A DNA stretch of 64,000 nucleotides, from positions 1,776,001 through 1,840,000 of the forward strand of contig NZ_CP011032.1 of NCBI RefSeq assembly GCF_002310815.1, written 5' to 3'. Position numbers and translations under genes: made by a program. Shown piece by piece: positions 11,857 to 27,104 of the stretch. The stretch is from Pseudoalteromonas tunicata. GTDB lineage: Bacteria; Pseudomonadota; Gammaproteobacteria; Enterobacterales; Alteromonadaceae. The notes under the pieces were generated by a model that was given only the letters and a program-made list of their open reading frames with translations, was not told where the DNA came from and searched no databases. Position 1 is the first letter of the stretch; each line of letters begins with the position of its first letter.

Positions 11857-12291
11857 TTAGCCACAAATATAATCTAAAGCGATAAGCGGGCGAGACTGAG
11901 AATCTAAAATACAGCGCAAAACCAAAGGACTACGAAATACAGATTGCTCGATTTGCGCCAGAGTAGCCCAAAAAGCACGAACAATGTCAGGATCGTTTGG
12001 TTTTAATGGCGATAATTCTTCGAGCTTGAAATAAAAGCAAAATCGCAGATAGTCAGTGCCGTTATTTGCAAGATGGCGGTATGTACCAATAAAACCAGAA
12101 GGACTCAGTTGTAAGCCGGTTTCTTCAAATAATTCACGTTGGCAGGCTTCAATTAATGTTTCGTTAAGCTCAAGGTGGCCCGCGGGTTGATTGATGACTA
12201 AATTACCTAAGCTTTTATCTTTTTCTTCAACAAATAAAAACTGATCTTGGTATTGAACCACAGCTGCAACAGTGACATTGGGTTTATGCAT
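11857..12291 (-). CDS. nudJ: Nudix phosphatase NudJ
   Basis: The 144-residue protein has a complete Nudix box at residues 38-60 (G38, E44, R52, E53, E56, E57, G59), within QPAGHLELNETLIEACQREL. The surrounding sequence matches NudJ, which in E. coli hydrolyses nucleoside tri- and diphosphates and the thiamine precursor HMP-PP. It begins 3 bases after the rluE stop, and the order icd-rluE-nudJ-mnmA is the same as in E. coli, so rluE and nudJ are probably one transcript. Confidence 0.93.
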   Translation of the reverse strand: MHKPNVTVAAVVQYQDQFLFVEEKDKSLGNLVINQPAGHLELNETLIEACQRELFEETGLQLSPSGFIGTYRHLANNGTDYLRFCFYFKLEELSPLKPNDPDIVRAFWATLAQIEQSVFRSPLVLRCILDSQSRPLIALDYICG

Positions 12292-12294
12292 ACA

Positions 12295-12915
12295 TTAGCC
12301 CTTAGCTACACTTTTGAATTGACCATTTTCGATACCATCAATAGTCCAGTGGCCTATTCGGTAGCGAATTAAACGAAGTGTTGGATGGCCAATATGAGCA
12401 GTCATTCGTCTTACTTGACGATTACGACCTTCAGTAAGTGTGATAGACAACCATGAGGTTGGAATATTTTTTCGTTCACGAATAGGTGGATTACGCGGCC
12501 AAATATCAGGGGCATGCATAAGCTCAACTTGCGCGGGTAAGGTTGGTCCATCTTTTAACTCAACACCTTGGCATAGTGATTTAATCGCTTCTGCACTTGG
12601 GATCCCTTCAACTTGCACCCAATAGGTTTTACTGGTTTTATGTTTAGGTGATGCGAGTTTATTTTGAAGTTGACCATCGTTTGTTAATACTAATAAGCCT
12701 TCACTGTCTCTGTCCAATCTGCCTGCGGCATAAATATCTTTTATATCAATAAAATCTGCTAATGTTTGTCGACCTGCTTCATCAGTAAATTGGCATAAGA
12801 CATCAAATGGTTTGTTAAATAAAACAATTTTTTGCTCGCTTTTAGCAACTTGAGTTGGTTTTTTAAAGGGCTTAGTTCGTTTTTGTGACGAGGTTTTATT
12901 AACAGGTGAGGGCAT
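12295..12915 (-). CDS. rluE: 23S rRNA pseudouridine(2457) synthase RluE
   Basis: The RsuA-family pseudouridine synthase has the catalytic aspartate in [18 protein letters not shown] (D68 from this start). The RluE-like blocks [38 protein letters not shown] and [20 protein letters not shown] are all present. A basic, low-complexity N-terminus precedes the domain, as in E. coli RluE. I chose ATG at 12915 (206 residues). The frame stays open to a TTG at 12960, but that codon lies directly on the T-tract of the icd terminator and has no Shine-Dalgarno. Confidence 0.93.
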   Translation of the reverse strand: MPSPVNKTSSQKRTKPFKKPTQVAKSEQKIVLFNKPFDVLCQFTDEAGRQTLADFIDIKDIYAAGRLDRDSEGLLVLTNDGQLQNKLASPKHKTSKTYWVQVEGIPSAEAIKSLCQGVELKDGPTLPAQVELMHAPDIWPRNPPIRERKNIPTSWLSITLTEGRNRQVRRMTAHIGHPTLRLIRYRIGHWTIDGIENGQFKSVAKG

Positions 12916-12960
12916 GGCTTGCTCGATTAGGTATTCAATTAACGGATTATAACTTGGCAA

Positions 12961-12984
12961 AATAAGAAGGGCACCGAAGTGCCC
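12961..12984 (-). terminator. Intrinsic terminator of icd with UUCG loop
   Basis: On the minus strand GGGCAC-TTCG-GTGCCC (12984-12969) is followed by a T-rich tail TTCTTATTTT. The C(UUCG)G tetraloop is unusually stable. It lies 46 bases before the preferred rluE ATG. Confidence 0.82.
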
Positions 12985-13008
12985 TGAAAAATCGAATAAG
13001 TAACTTAT

Positions 13009-15591
<2,583 letters not shown>

Positions 15592-15810
15592 CTATTGCAG
15601 CAGATCTCCATTAGGTTCTATATTGGTTGCGTGCAGCCCTTTAGGACCCGCTTGCAATTCAAATGTCACATCTTGACCCGCTTTTAGCGTTTTGTAACCG
15701 TCCATCACAATTGTCGAAAAGTGAGCAAAGATGTCTTCTTCACGACCGTCAGCAACTATGAACCCAAAACCTTTGGCGTTATTAAACCATTTGACTTTTC
15801 CGCAAGCCAT
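15592..15810 (-). CDS. cspD: Cold-shock domain protein CspD
   Basis: The 72-residue single cold-shock domain has RNP1-like KGFGFI and the RNP2-like DIFAHFS. It is placed with CspD, not the CspA group, by REEDIFAHFSTIVMDGYKTLKAGQDV and by its position next to clpS-clpA. E. coli CspD binds single-stranded DNA and inhibits replication in stationary phase. It is divergent from clpS across a 212-base gap that holds both promoters. A hairpin with a T-rich tail (15541-15570, minus) ends the transcript. Confidence 0.93.
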   Translation of the reverse strand: MACGKVKWFNNAKGFGFIVADGREEDIFAHFSTIVMDGYKTLKAGQDVTFELQAGPKGLHATNIEPNGDLLQ

Positions 15811-15986
15811 ACTTCTACATCCTTCTATAAGTTGACTAATTTAGTTATTCTAAACAACTATTAATTGGTAAACTGGTTAGCGAGTAACCATGTTCATAAC
15901 GACTGTAGTTTAATTGTACAATCAGTCAAGTGTTTTTTGGTTGTTTTTTTAATCAAATAAATTTTAATTATTTTTCTTTCTCGAGT

Positions 15987-16016
15987 TTGCTTGAGAACCA
16001 ATGAGATGACTATATT
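15987..16016 (+). promoter_or_regulatory. Candidate sigma-70 promoter of clpS
   Basis: TTGCTT (15987-15992) and TATATT (16011-16016) are spaced by 18 nt. The expected start of transcription falls at about 16023, the A of the clpS ATG, so the transcript would have no leader. No Shine-Dalgarno is visible in this stretch. Confidence 0.45.
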
Positions 16017-16022
16017 AATATT

Positions 16023-16340
16023 ATGAGTGGTTTAAAAGAGTCAGATTTAATCGATACCGTTCGGGAAAATGAGAAGCAAAAACTTCGACCGCCAAAACAG
16101 TATCATGTAATTTTAAATAACGATGATTACACCCCAATGGATTTTGTCATTGAGGTCATTATGAAATTTTTTAACAAAACAAGTGAACAAGCGGCAGAAA
16201 TTATGCTCAAAGTTCATTATGAGGGTAAAGCAGTGTGTGGTGTTTATTCTGCAGAAATTGCTGAAACAAAAGTCGCTCAAGTCAATCAATACGCACGTGA
16301 TAATGAGCATCCACTGCTTTGTAGTTATGAGCAGGTATAA
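16023..16340 (+). CDS. clpS: ATP-dependent Clp protease adaptor ClpS
   Basis: The 105-residue adaptor presents N-end-rule substrates to ClpA. It has the conserved core [41 protein letters not shown] and the C-terminal NEHPLL, which include the residues that hold the N-degron side chain. The same window encodes Aat and Bpt, which make such N-degrons. No Shine-Dalgarno is visible before the ATG. A good -10 (TATATT, 16011-16016) lies 6 nt upstream, so the message may be leaderless. clpA follows after 33 bases. Confidence 0.96.
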   Translation: MSGLKESDLIDTVRENEKQKLRPPKQYHVILNNDDYTPMDFVIEVIMKFFNKTSEQAAEIMLKVHYEGKAVCGVYSAEIAETKVAQVNQYARDNEHPLLCSYEQV

Positions 16341-16373
16341 CCAGAGACAAATCTGAGCTGTTAGGAGTTGCCT

Positions 16374-18638
16374 ATGCTAAACAAAGATCTTGAAATCACC
16401 CTAAATTCCGCTTTTCGCGAAGCGAGATCACGTCGTCATGAATTTATGACGGTAGAGCATTTATTATTAGCCTTACTCGATAACCCAGCTGCTATTGAAG
16501 CCTTAACTGGCTGTGGTACTGATTTGAGTAATTTAAAAGCTTCATTATCTGATTTTATTAATGAAACAACACCGTTAATTCCAGAATTAGAACAAGAACG
16601 AGAAACACAACCAACACTTGGTTTTCAGCGCGTCTTACAACGAGCTGTTTTTCATGTTCAATCTTCAGGTAAAAATGAAGTAACAGGTGCTAATGTTTTA
16701 GTGGCAATTTTTAGTGAGCAGGAAAGCCAAGCAGTTTACTTACTCAAGAAAAATGACGTTACACGCTTGGATATTGTTAATTTTATTTCTCACGGAATAT
16801 CAAAGCTAGATTCTCACCATGATGATGAAGATCATGAAGAAATGTCTGATGAGGCGTTAGAGTCTCCACAAGATGAAAATAATCAGTTAGCTAACTTTAC
16901 AACGAACTTAAATAAAGAAGCCAAAGCAGGTCATATTGATCCCTTGATCGGTCGTGACTTAGAAGTTGAGCGTGCAGTGCAAGTGCTCTGTCGTCGTAAA
17001 AAGAATAATCCATTATTAGTAGGTGAAGCTGGGGTTGGTAAAACGGCAATCGCAGAGGGCCTTGCATACCGCATCATCAACAAAGATGTGCCTGAAGTTA
17101 TTCAAGATGCCGTTGTTTATTCGCTTGATATGGGGGCATTACTTGCGGGTACCAAATACCGTGGCGATTTTGAAAAACGTTTTAAAATGTTATTAAAACA
17201 GCTGCAAAAAGAACCTGATGCAATTTTATTTATTGATGAAATTCATACCATCATCGGTGCAGGAGCGGCATCGGGTGGTGTAATGGACGCATCAAATTTA
17301 ATTAAACCATTACTGTCGAGCGGTAAGTTACGCTGTATGGGTTCTACAACGTATGGTGAGTTTAAAAATATTTTTGAAAAAGACAGAGCGCTTGTGCGTC
17401 GTTTTCAAAAAATAGATGTAGCAGAACCTTCAATTGAAGATACAACTAAAATTTTAAACGGCTTAAAAGAACGTTATGAGCAGCATCATGGCATTCGTTA
17501 TACTCAAAAAGCCTTACGTGCTGCTGCTGAACTAAGCGCAAAATACATTAACGAGCGTCATTTACCCGATAAAGCGATTGATGTGATTGATGAAGCGGGT
17601 GCAAGCCAACGTTTACTTGCGGCTTCAAAACGCAAAAAAACGATAGGTGTTGCAGATATTGAGCAAATTATTGCAAAAATGGCGCGTATTCCTCAGCAAA
17701 GTGTTTCTTCATCTGACAAAGAAACCCTTAAAAATATTGATCGTAATTTAAAAATGGTGGTATTTGGCCAAGACGAATCGATTGATGCATTAACTGCTGC
17801 AATTAGATTATCTCGGTCTGGCTTATCAAGTGAAGATAAACCAATTGGTTCATTCTTATTTGCAGGACCCACGGGTGTTGGTAAAACCGAAGTTACTAAG
17901 CAGCTTGCTAAATGTATGGGTGTTGAGCTTATCCGTTTTGATATGTCTGAATACCTTGAACGACATGCTATTAGCCGTTTGATTGGTGCGCCCCCAGGTT
18001 ATGTGGGGTTTGAACAAGGTGGATTACTTACTGAAGCTGTTATTAAACAACCACATGCTGTTGTATTACTTGATGAAATTGAAAAAGCTCACCCAGATAT
18101 TTTTAATATCTTACTGCAAGTAATGGATCACGGCACACTTACAGATAATAATGGTCGAAAAGCTGATTTTAGAAATATTATCTTAGTAATGACCACAAAT
18201 GCGGGTGTGCAAGAAACAATTCGTAAGTCGATTGGTTTTAAACAACAAGATCATTCACATGATGCAATGTCTGAAATTAATAAAACCTTTACACCAGAGT
18301 TTAGAAATCGACTTGATAATATTATTTGGTTCAACCATCTAAACGAAGAGGTGATTTTACAAGTTGTTGATAAGTTTATTGTTGAATTACAAGCTCAGCT
18401 GGATAAAAAATCAGTCTGTTTAGAGCTTACCAACGAAGCGCGTCAATGGCTTGCCAATGCGGGCTACGACCAAGCAATGGGCGCACGGCCAATGGCAAGA
18501 GTTATTCAAGAGCGCTTGAAAAAACCATTAGCCAATGAAATTTTATTTGGTGAGCTCTCAGAAGGTGGTACGGTAAGAATTAAGCTAAAAGATGATAAAC
18601 TTGATTTTACTTTCGAAGGCAATCTCGAAACTGTTTAA
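16374..18638 (+). CDS. clpA: ATP-dependent Clp protease ATPase subunit ClpA
   Basis: This 754-residue AAA+ unfoldase partners with ClpP. The Clp N-domain (residues 1-145) is followed by an acidic linker with a run of D, E and H, D1 with Walker A GEAGVGKT at about 217-224, and D2 with GPTGVGKT at 498-505. No long middle domain is present, which separates it from ClpB. The ATG at 16374 has AGGAG 6 nt upstream. An in-frame TTG at 16368 touches that ribosome site and is rejected. A 13-bp intrinsic terminator follows at 18661-18691. Confidence 0.98.
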   Translation: MLNKDLEITLNSAFREARSRRHEFMTVEHLLLALLDNPAAIEALTGCGTDLSNLKASLSDFINETTPLIPELEQERETQPTLGFQRVLQRAVFHVQSSGKNEVTGANVLVAIFSEQESQAVYLLKKNDVTRLDIVNFISHGISKLDSHHDDEDHEEMSDEALESPQDENNQLANFTTNLNKEAKAGHIDPLIGRDLEVERAVQVLCRRKKNNPLLVGEAGVGKTAIAEGLAYRIINKDVPEVIQDAVVYSLDMGALLAGTKYRGDFEKRFKMLLKQLQKEPDAILFIDEIHTIIGAGAASGGVMDASNLIKPLLSSGKLRCMGSTTYGEFKNIFEKDRALVRRFQKIDVAEPSIEDTTKILNGLKERYEQHHGIRYTQKALRAAAELSAKYINERHLPDKAIDVIDEAGASQRLLAASKRKKTIGVADIEQIIAKMARIPQQSVSSSDKETLKNIDRNLKMVVFGQDESIDALTAAIRLSRSGLSSEDKPIGSFLFAGPTGVGKTEVTKQLAKCMGVELIRFDMSEYLERHAISRLIGAPPGYVGFEQGGLLTEAVIKQPHAVVLLDEIEKAHPDIFNILLQVMDHGTLTDNNGRKADFRNIILVMTTNAGVQETIRKSIGFKQQDHSHDAMSEINKTFTPEFRNRLDNIIWFNHLNEEVILQVVDKFIVELQAQLDKKSVCLELTNEARQWLANAGYDQAMGARPMARVIQERLKKPLANEILFGELSEGGTVRIKLKDDKLDFTFEGNLETV

Positions 18639-18660
18639 TGTTTAACATTATGTACAGTTA

Positions 18661-18691
18661 AAAAAGCCCAATATTAAATTGGGCTTTTTTG
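18661..18691 (+). terminator. Intrinsic terminator of clpA
   Basis: AAAAAAGCCCAAT (18661-18673) and ATTGGGCTTTTTT (18679-18691) pair perfectly over 13 bp with a 5-nt loop and a T-run. It lies 22 bases after the clpA stop. Confidence 0.9.
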
Positions 18692-21736
<3,045 letters not shown>

Positions 21737-21753
21737 TCATCTTTTAAATGGCA

Positions 21754-21777
21754 AGAGGCGTAAAGCCTCTTTTTTTA
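21754..21777 (+). terminator. Intrinsic terminator of the M4 peptidase gene
   Basis: AGAGGC (21754-21759) and GCCTCT (21765-21770) form a stem with loop GTAAA and seven T. The next gene, for the M28 peptidase, starts 14 bases later on the same strand. Confidence 0.85.
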
Positions 21778-21790
21778 TTGAGTAATTAAT

Positions 21791-23638
21791 ATGTTAAAAA
21801 AATCATGTATTTCAATCTCTTTGCTGCTAATGACTCAAGTATGTTATGCAGAAAATGATGTATGGATCACCATAGGCAAAGATGCTGTGCCTGTTGTAAA
21901 TAAACAACTTCCACATTTATTCAAAGACTATCAGCCTTCGGAGTTATTATCGTTTAGTAGCTTGCAAGACAGTAGAATAATGAATATTAATGAGCAAAAT
22001 TTAGCTGAACTCAGTGCGGTTATGCATAGTGAATTTAACCGCTGTGCAGGCTTTATTGCTCATGATAGTTATCAAGCTGCAGTTGCATATAATCAAATGG
22101 TGAGTGAGGTGACACCGCAAAATTTTAATGGTTATAGCATTGATAATGCGCCAACGGTTAATGCATTGGTTGCTTCATTAAATCAAACCGATTTAACTGC
22201 AACAGTAACGCAATTGAGTAACTACCATAATCGTTATTACACTCAGCAAACGGGGCAAGATGCGGCAAACTGGTTAAAAAATCATTGGCAAAGTGTAGCA
22301 AGCTCTCGCTCTGATATTAGTATTGAGTTGTTTAATCATACTTGGTCACAACCGTCGGTTATTGCAACAATAACAGGCACCTCAGCGGCGCAAGATATAG
22401 TTGTTATTGGTGGCCATTTAGATTCTATTAATCAATCTAACCCTACGGCTGGACGCGCTCCTGGCGCGGATGATAATGCATCTGGGATAGCGGTAGTGAC
22501 AGCAACACTCAAAGCAATCGTTCAAAGTGGCTATAAACCGAGCCGGACCATTAAATTAATTGGTTATGCAGCAGAGGAAGTCGGTCTTCGAGGCTCTAAA
22601 GCGATTGCCCAATCATTTAAAGACAGCGGTAAAAATGTAATTGGTGTAGCGCAGTTTGATATGACCGGAAATCATGGTTCGGCTAACGATATTGTTTTTA
22701 TGACCGATTATACTAATAGTGCGCAAAATCAGTTTATGAGCCAATTACTTGATACTTACTTTCCGACGATTAATTATGGATTTGATCAATGTGGTTATGG
22801 CTGCTCAGATCATGCATCATGGCATAACCTCGGTTATCCGGCATCGATGCCATTTGAATCATCGATGGCTGATATCAACAATCGCATTCATACCAGTTCA
22901 GACAGCGTATTTGATGCCAGCCATGGAATAAAATTTGCCAAATTGGCGGTTGCCTATGCAGCTGAGATGGCTAAAACGGGTGAGATTGTTGAGCCGCCAG
23001 AGCCTGATAATGAACTAACCAATTCTATTCCTAAAACGGGATTGACTGCATTAGCTAAACAGCAGTTATTTTTTACTTTAACGGTCCCCATAGGGGCTAG
23101 TAATTTAAGTTTTACCACACAAGGTGGCAGCGGTGATGCTGATTTATATGTAAAGTTTGGCCAAAAACCAACGCTTAATAACTTCGATTGTAAAAGCACC
23201 ACAGCCACGAGTAATGAAACGTGTACTATTAATGCAGTGCAAGCAGGTGTTTATCATGTCATGGTTGAGGCGTGGAATGACATAAGCGGTGTAACGTTAC
23301 TGGGTAAATATTCCGAGTCTATCCCGGGGAATGATCCTATCAATCGTGTAGAGCCAAATTTATCAGTCGGTCGTGGTAATTGGTTACATTTTTCACAAGT
23401 TCTTGCTCAACAATATAGTGAATTAACGGTTACCATCAGTGGTGGAACAGGGGATGTTGACTTATATGTTAATGCGGGGACTCAGCCAAGTAGTAATCAA
23501 TACCAGTGTCGACCATTTAAAAATGGTAATAACGAAGTATGCACCTTTACTCGTCCAGAGACGGGAACCTGGTTTATGAGCCTCTATGGTTATAGTGCTG
23601 CAAGTGGTGTAACCCTTACAATAGACGCGAAGCCATAA
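21791..23638 (+). CDS. Secreted M28 aminopeptidase (bacterial leucyl aminopeptidase type) with two PPC domains
   Basis: The 615-residue precursor has a signal peptide ending CYA (residue 20), a propeptide, an M28 catalytic domain and two PPC domains (about residues 405-615). The ligand set of the Vibrio proteolyticus aminopeptidase can be traced: H209 in GGHLDS, D228 in GADDNASG, catalytic E262 and ligand E263 in AAEEVGLRGS, D290 in FDMTG and H367 in NRIHTSS. The pair of cysteines in CGYGCSDH matches that enzyme's disulfide. It would release N-terminal amino acids from peptides made by the upstream M4 enzyme. Its PPC pair is closely related to the neighbour's. Confidence 0.94.
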   Translation: MLKKSCISISLLLMTQVCYAENDVWITIGKDAVPVVNKQLPHLFKDYQPSELLSFSSLQDSRIMNINEQNLAELSAVMHSEFNRCAGFIAHDSYQAAVAYNQMVSEVTPQNFNGYSIDNAPTVNALVASLNQTDLTATVTQLSNYHNRYYTQQTGQDAANWLKNHWQSVASSRSDISIELFNHTWSQPSVIATITGTSAAQDIVVIGGHLDSINQSNPTAGRAPGADDNASGIAVVTATLKAIVQSGYKPSRTIKLIGYAAEEVGLRGSKAIAQSFKDSGKNVIGVAQFDMTGNHGSANDIVFMTDYTNSAQNQFMSQLLDTYFPTINYGFDQCGYGCSDHASWHNLGYPASMPFESSMADINNRIHTSSDSVFDASHGIKFAKLAVAYAAEMAKTGEIVEPPEPDNELTNSIPKTGLTALAKQQLFFTLTVPIGASNLSFTTQGGSGDADLYVKFGQKPTLNNFDCKSTTATSNETCTINAVQAGVYHVMVEAWNDISGVTLLGKYSESIPGNDPINRVEPNLSVGRGNWLHFSQVLAQQYSELTVTISGGTGDVDLYVNAGTQPSSNQYQCRPFKNGNNEVCTFTRPETGTWFMSLYGYSAASGVTLTIDAKP

Positions 23639-23663
23639 TTAAATTACTAAAGTGATCAAAAGC

Positions 23664-23690
23664 AAAATCCAGCTTAATAGCTGGATTTTT
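23664..23690. terminator. Bidirectional terminator between the M28 gene and ndh
   Basis: AAAATCCAGCT-TAAT-AGCTGGATTTTT gives an 11-bp stem flanked by A and T runs. It lies between the convergent M28 and ndh stops and can serve both strands. Confidence 0.85.
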
Positions 23691-23710
23691 CTGTTTTAAT
23701 CAGTTCAATA

Positions 23711-25015
23711 TTAATGAAGTTTCATTTTTGGTCGCACTATGCGCAGCATTTTTTCGCTGAGCCACAAAGCCATTGTTCGCCACACACCATGTATAGCACG
23801 TTGATGCATCCGATAGAGCGAAATGTACATCATTCGTGCAATTTTTCCCTCGATAAAAAAGCTATTTTTTGTCAGATTACCCATTAAACTGCCTACAGTA
23901 CTAAAACGGGACAAATTCACCAACGAGCCATGATCTTGATAATTAAATTCAGTAAGAGGGTATTGCTCAAATTCAGCAATTAAATTTAGTTTAACACATT
24001 GTGCCATCTGATGAGCAGACTGTGCTCTTGGCGGTACTTGGCTTCCATCTGCTTGGATAAAGGCACAGCAATCACCAATCACATAAATGGTTTGATCAAC
24101 TGTTGATTGTAAAAAAGGATTTACTTTAATTTGGTTATTACGTGTAAGTTCAAATACGTTTAGGTCTTTAATAAAATCAGGGGCTTTTACGCCTGCAGCC
24201 CACACCATAATGTCAGCTTCTATTGGCTCTGGATGTTGGGTCACAAACCCGGTTTCACTGGCTGCTTTTACTTGGGTATTTTCAAGTACATGAACCCCTA
24301 TTTTATTTAGCTCCCTTCGCGCGGAATTTGCAATACGCTCTGAAAGTGCTGGGAGTATTCTGGGCCCTGCTTCAATTAAACTAATATGTAATTTATTAGC
24401 TGTCATATTGGTTAACCCATAGACTTTTAGTAATTCTGTTACATGATAAAGCTCAGCAGAGAGTTCAACGCCGGTAGCACCTGCCCCCACAATGGCAATT
24501 TTTAATGCTTTGTTGGCTTCTTCGGTATGATGAATGCGAGTAAAGTTATCGAGTAAGGCATGCTGAAAACGTTCAGCTTGCTGATTAGAATCGAGGAAAT
24601 AACAGTGCTGTTTTACGCCTGGGGTATTAAAGTCATTACTGACACTCCCAACGGCTAAAACTAACTTGTCATAACTTAGCGTACGCTCGGGTAAAATTAG
24701 ATGGTTGTCATCATCATATAGGGCAGCCAAAGAGACTGTTTTAGCAGTATTATTGAGTGAAAACAAAGTGCCTAATACAAAGCGATAATGATGTTTTGCG
24801 GCATGAGCACTATAAACAACGCCATCTAAATCGGCATCTAAAGAACCTGTTGCGACTTCATGCAAAAGAGGTTTCCAAATATGGCTGCGGTTTTTATCTA
24901 TCAGTATAATATCGGCGAGCTGTTTTTTTCCTAATTTATGACCTAATTGTGTTGCAAGCGCAAGACCACCGGCGCCACCACCTACAATTACAATCGTTGG
25001 GCGTTTGTTTGACAT
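23711..25015 (-). CDS. ndh: Type II NADH:quinone oxidoreductase Ndh
   Basis: This 434-residue flavoprotein passes electrons from NADH to quinone without pumping protons. The FAD dinucleotide-binding motif GGGAGGLALATQL is at residues 12-24. The second (NADH) motif is IAIVGAGATGVELSAEL, and the C-terminal FAD contact is VIGDCCAF followed by PPRAQSAHQMAQC. The C-terminal helix with many basic and aromatic residues fits peripheral binding to the inner membrane. It is convergent with the M28 gene across a bidirectional terminator and divergent from the 25256 gene. Confidence 0.95.
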   Translation of the reverse strand: MSNKRPTIVIVGGGAGGLALATQLGHKLGKKQLADIILIDKNRSHIWKPLLHEVATGSLDADLDGVVYSAHAAKHHYRFVLGTLFSLNNTAKTVSLAALYDDDNHLILPERTLSYDKLVLAVGSVSNDFNTPGVKQHCYFLDSNQQAERFQHALLDNFTRIHHTEEANKALKIAIVGAGATGVELSAELYHVTELLKVYGLTNMTANKLHISLIEAGPRILPALSERIANSARRELNKIGVHVLENTQVKAASETGFVTQHPEPIEADIMVWAAGVKAPDFIKDLNVFELTRNNQIKVNPFLQSTVDQTIYVIGDCCAFIQADGSQVPPRAQSAHQMAQCVKLNLIAEFEQYPLTEFNYQDHGSLVNLSRFSTVGSLMGNLTKNSFFIEGKIARMMYISLYRMHQRAIHGVWRTMALWLSEKMLRIVRPKMKLH

Positions 25016-25255
25016 GAGAGTTCCTAAAAAGTAGTAAAGGGCTAACCTGATGTCGCTATTGTTAGTCCTTTAATACCTCAAGCTCTCTGCTTTGTGTTAA
25101 TTTTGCCAAACATTGTGTGTCAATAACAGTGGAATCTAAACTTAACTGTAATCATTTGTAATATTAACTTAAAATGCTTAGGTCTGATTTATGGGGTGAG
25201 TTTAGACACTTGGTATTTTCAACTTTATTTAAATTCTAGGGATATGATTTAAAAG

Positions 25256-26122
25256 ATGATTTTAACTTTAATAGGGATGTTGCTACTGTTTTGTGCCGTC
25301 ATGTTATTATTTAGTTTGATTGTAAGTAGTCTGGTTGAGCTGCTCCAAAAAATGCGCCATTGGCGACAAAAAAATCTTAGGTTAGGACTTACAGCACTGA
25401 GTTATAAAATTACTTCTTATGCTGAGCAGCATTTAACGCTTAATCAAGCAGAGGAAAATATTTGTTGGCAGCGAAACTTAGCTGACGTTTACCATCAGCT
25501 TCTAACCCCAATGATCCAAAATAATGGACATTCGTTTTTCCAATCATTAGGTTTTGAATACGCGAGAAGCGATATTAGTTTGCAAGAATTACAACAAGTT
25601 ACATTGATTTATGTAAAGAAAAATGTGGCATTAAGTTATGATGTCGAGCGCGATTTAAAAAACGAGATTAGTCTGAGTTTTGCTCGTTTAGAATTAGAAA
25701 TGAAAGGGCGCTATCGGCGTAAAACTCATGCCAGTGCATTACTTTTTTCATTCATTCTATCTTTTGTGATGCAGCTAAATGCATTTTCGCTATTAGAAAC
25801 GGGATATAAACAAAGCCTTGAATCTAGCGCCGAGGTTAATTTCCAAACCTTAGTTGCAGAATGTAAACTTTCAAAAGATTTTAAAGATGTTGAAATTGCA
25901 TGCCTAACAAACCACCTGATACAAGCTCAAGTTATTGAACTTACAATTTTTGCTAAAGGTGCGCACTATTATTACCCGCTAAAAGACGGGAGTTTAGACT
26001 GGAAAATACTGCTATCGCGCTTAGTGGGGATGTTTGTTTGCATTATTTTTATCTCTTTAGGAGCCCCATTTTGGTTTGAACGCTTAAAGAGTATTTACAG
26101 CTTACAAGAGAAAATAAAGTAA
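25256..26122 (+). CDS. Uncharacterised three-helix membrane protein
   Basis: The 288-residue protein has three clear hydrophobic helices: residues 1-27 (leading into SSLVELLQKM), about 160-180 (ALLFSFILSFVMQLNAFSLL) and about 255-278 (MFVCIIFISLGAPFWFERLK). A charged, helical region of about 130 residues lies between the first two. The ending LGAPFWFE/D is one I recognise from unnamed membrane proteins in scattered bacteria; no function is known to me. Two cysteines lie in the loop between helices 2 and 3. The gene is followed after 36 bases by a periplasmic-binding-like protein, suggesting a two-gene unit. The topology is inferred by eye. Confidence 0.6.
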   Translation: MILTLIGMLLLFCAVMLLFSLIVSSLVELLQKMRHWRQKNLRLGLTALSYKITSYAEQHLTLNQAEENICWQRNLADVYHQLLTPMIQNNGHSFFQSLGFEYARSDISLQELQQVTLIYVKKNVALSYDVERDLKNEISLSFARLELEMKGRYRRKTHASALLFSFILSFVMQLNAFSLLETGYKQSLESSAEVNFQTLVAECKLSKDFKDVEIACLTNHLIQAQVIELTIFAKGAHYYYPLKDGSLDWKILLSRLVGMFVCIIFISLGAPFWFERLKSIYSLQEKIK

Positions 26123-26158
26123 TTATTTGGCAATCAAAAGATACTTAAAAGGATCTTA

Positions 26159-27028
26159 ATGAATAAAGCATTTCTGTTTTTGTTTTGGCTCAATTTTATT
26201 AGTACTCAAGTCATGGCAATTTCAACAATAGAAACTGGATTAACTGAGTTTAAAAGTGTTTTTTTCATCTCTCGTTCTAATAATGAAGATGACAATGAAG
26301 TTTCGCCCATTGAAGAACAGCTTTTTATGTTGCTAAACGCCACGTTGGCCTCGTCAATCAATTTCGATAGTTACAAATCAAATCTTGAACGAGCCTTAAA
26401 ACTTATTGAATCAGAACCGGATCATTGTACTTACAACGTATTAAAAAGTGCCCAACGTGAACAAAAAATGATTTTTTCAGCTTATCCATCGAGTATTTTT
26501 CCAGAGCGCAAAATTCTGTTTATTGATCCAAAATTTAACTATTTGCCCCAGACAGTATCAATTGACGAATTAATTAAGGAACACAGTGTTGGCCTTGTTC
26601 CTTCTTATTATGGAGAGACTTTAACAGCTGAAGATCGACTTAACCCAAATTTAATCTTTATATCTGGTCTTGAGAATCATAATCAGCTTGTTCATATGCT
26701 ATTAAAAAAGCGTTTTGATTTTATTTTTGATTATCGAGCGACGGCGTTCGATTTTTTAAATGGACAAAAAACAACCTTGTATAGCCGAAATATCAGCGAT
26801 GTTGGGGCCTATCAGGCCGGATTTTTTGTCTGTAGCCGATCTGAACTAGGTCAGTATGTCATTTCGAAAATAAATGCCTTGTTTAAAACTGATCCTTTTA
26901 AACTGTTTATCAAAAAATTTCACTTTGAAGCGTTTGACCACGCACAAGCGCAAGAAGCATTAAATATTTATCAGCGTGACTTTAATTTACAGATCACACC
27001 GATAAAAAGCTCTGAGGAAACGAAGTAA
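26159..27028 (+). CDS. Periplasmic binding-protein-like protein (family 3/PBPb superfamily), function unknown
   Basis: The 289-residue protein has a signal peptide ending VMA (about residue 20). Its layout is that of diverged solute-binding domains: YNVLKSAQREQKMIFSAYPSSIFPERKILFI, a crossing segment HSVGLVPSYYGETL, and RFDFIFDYRATAFDFL. Similar proteins are often annotated as a transporter substrate-binding domain-containing family and are not tied to ABC permeases. It sits 36 bases after the three-helix membrane protein, with GGATC before the ATG, so the two are probably co-expressed. Ligand unknown. Confidence 0.6.
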   Translation: MNKAFLFLFWLNFISTQVMAISTIETGLTEFKSVFFISRSNNEDDNEVSPIEEQLFMLLNATLASSINFDSYKSNLERALKLIESEPDHCTYNVLKSAQREQKMIFSAYPSSIFPERKILFIDPKFNYLPQTVSIDELIKEHSVGLVPSYYGETLTAEDRLNPNLIFISGLENHNQLVHMLLKKRFDFIFDYRATAFDFLNGQKTTLYSRNISDVGAYQAGFFVCSRSELGQYVISKINALFKTDPFKLFIKKFHFEAFDHAQAQEALNIYQRDFNLQITPIKSSEETK

Positions 27029-27104
27029 TTTGCTCAATGTAGATTTTTTATTTTAGTTGTATGTATTTATAACCCATTGATATAACGAAAGGCGTTGATA
27101 GTTT

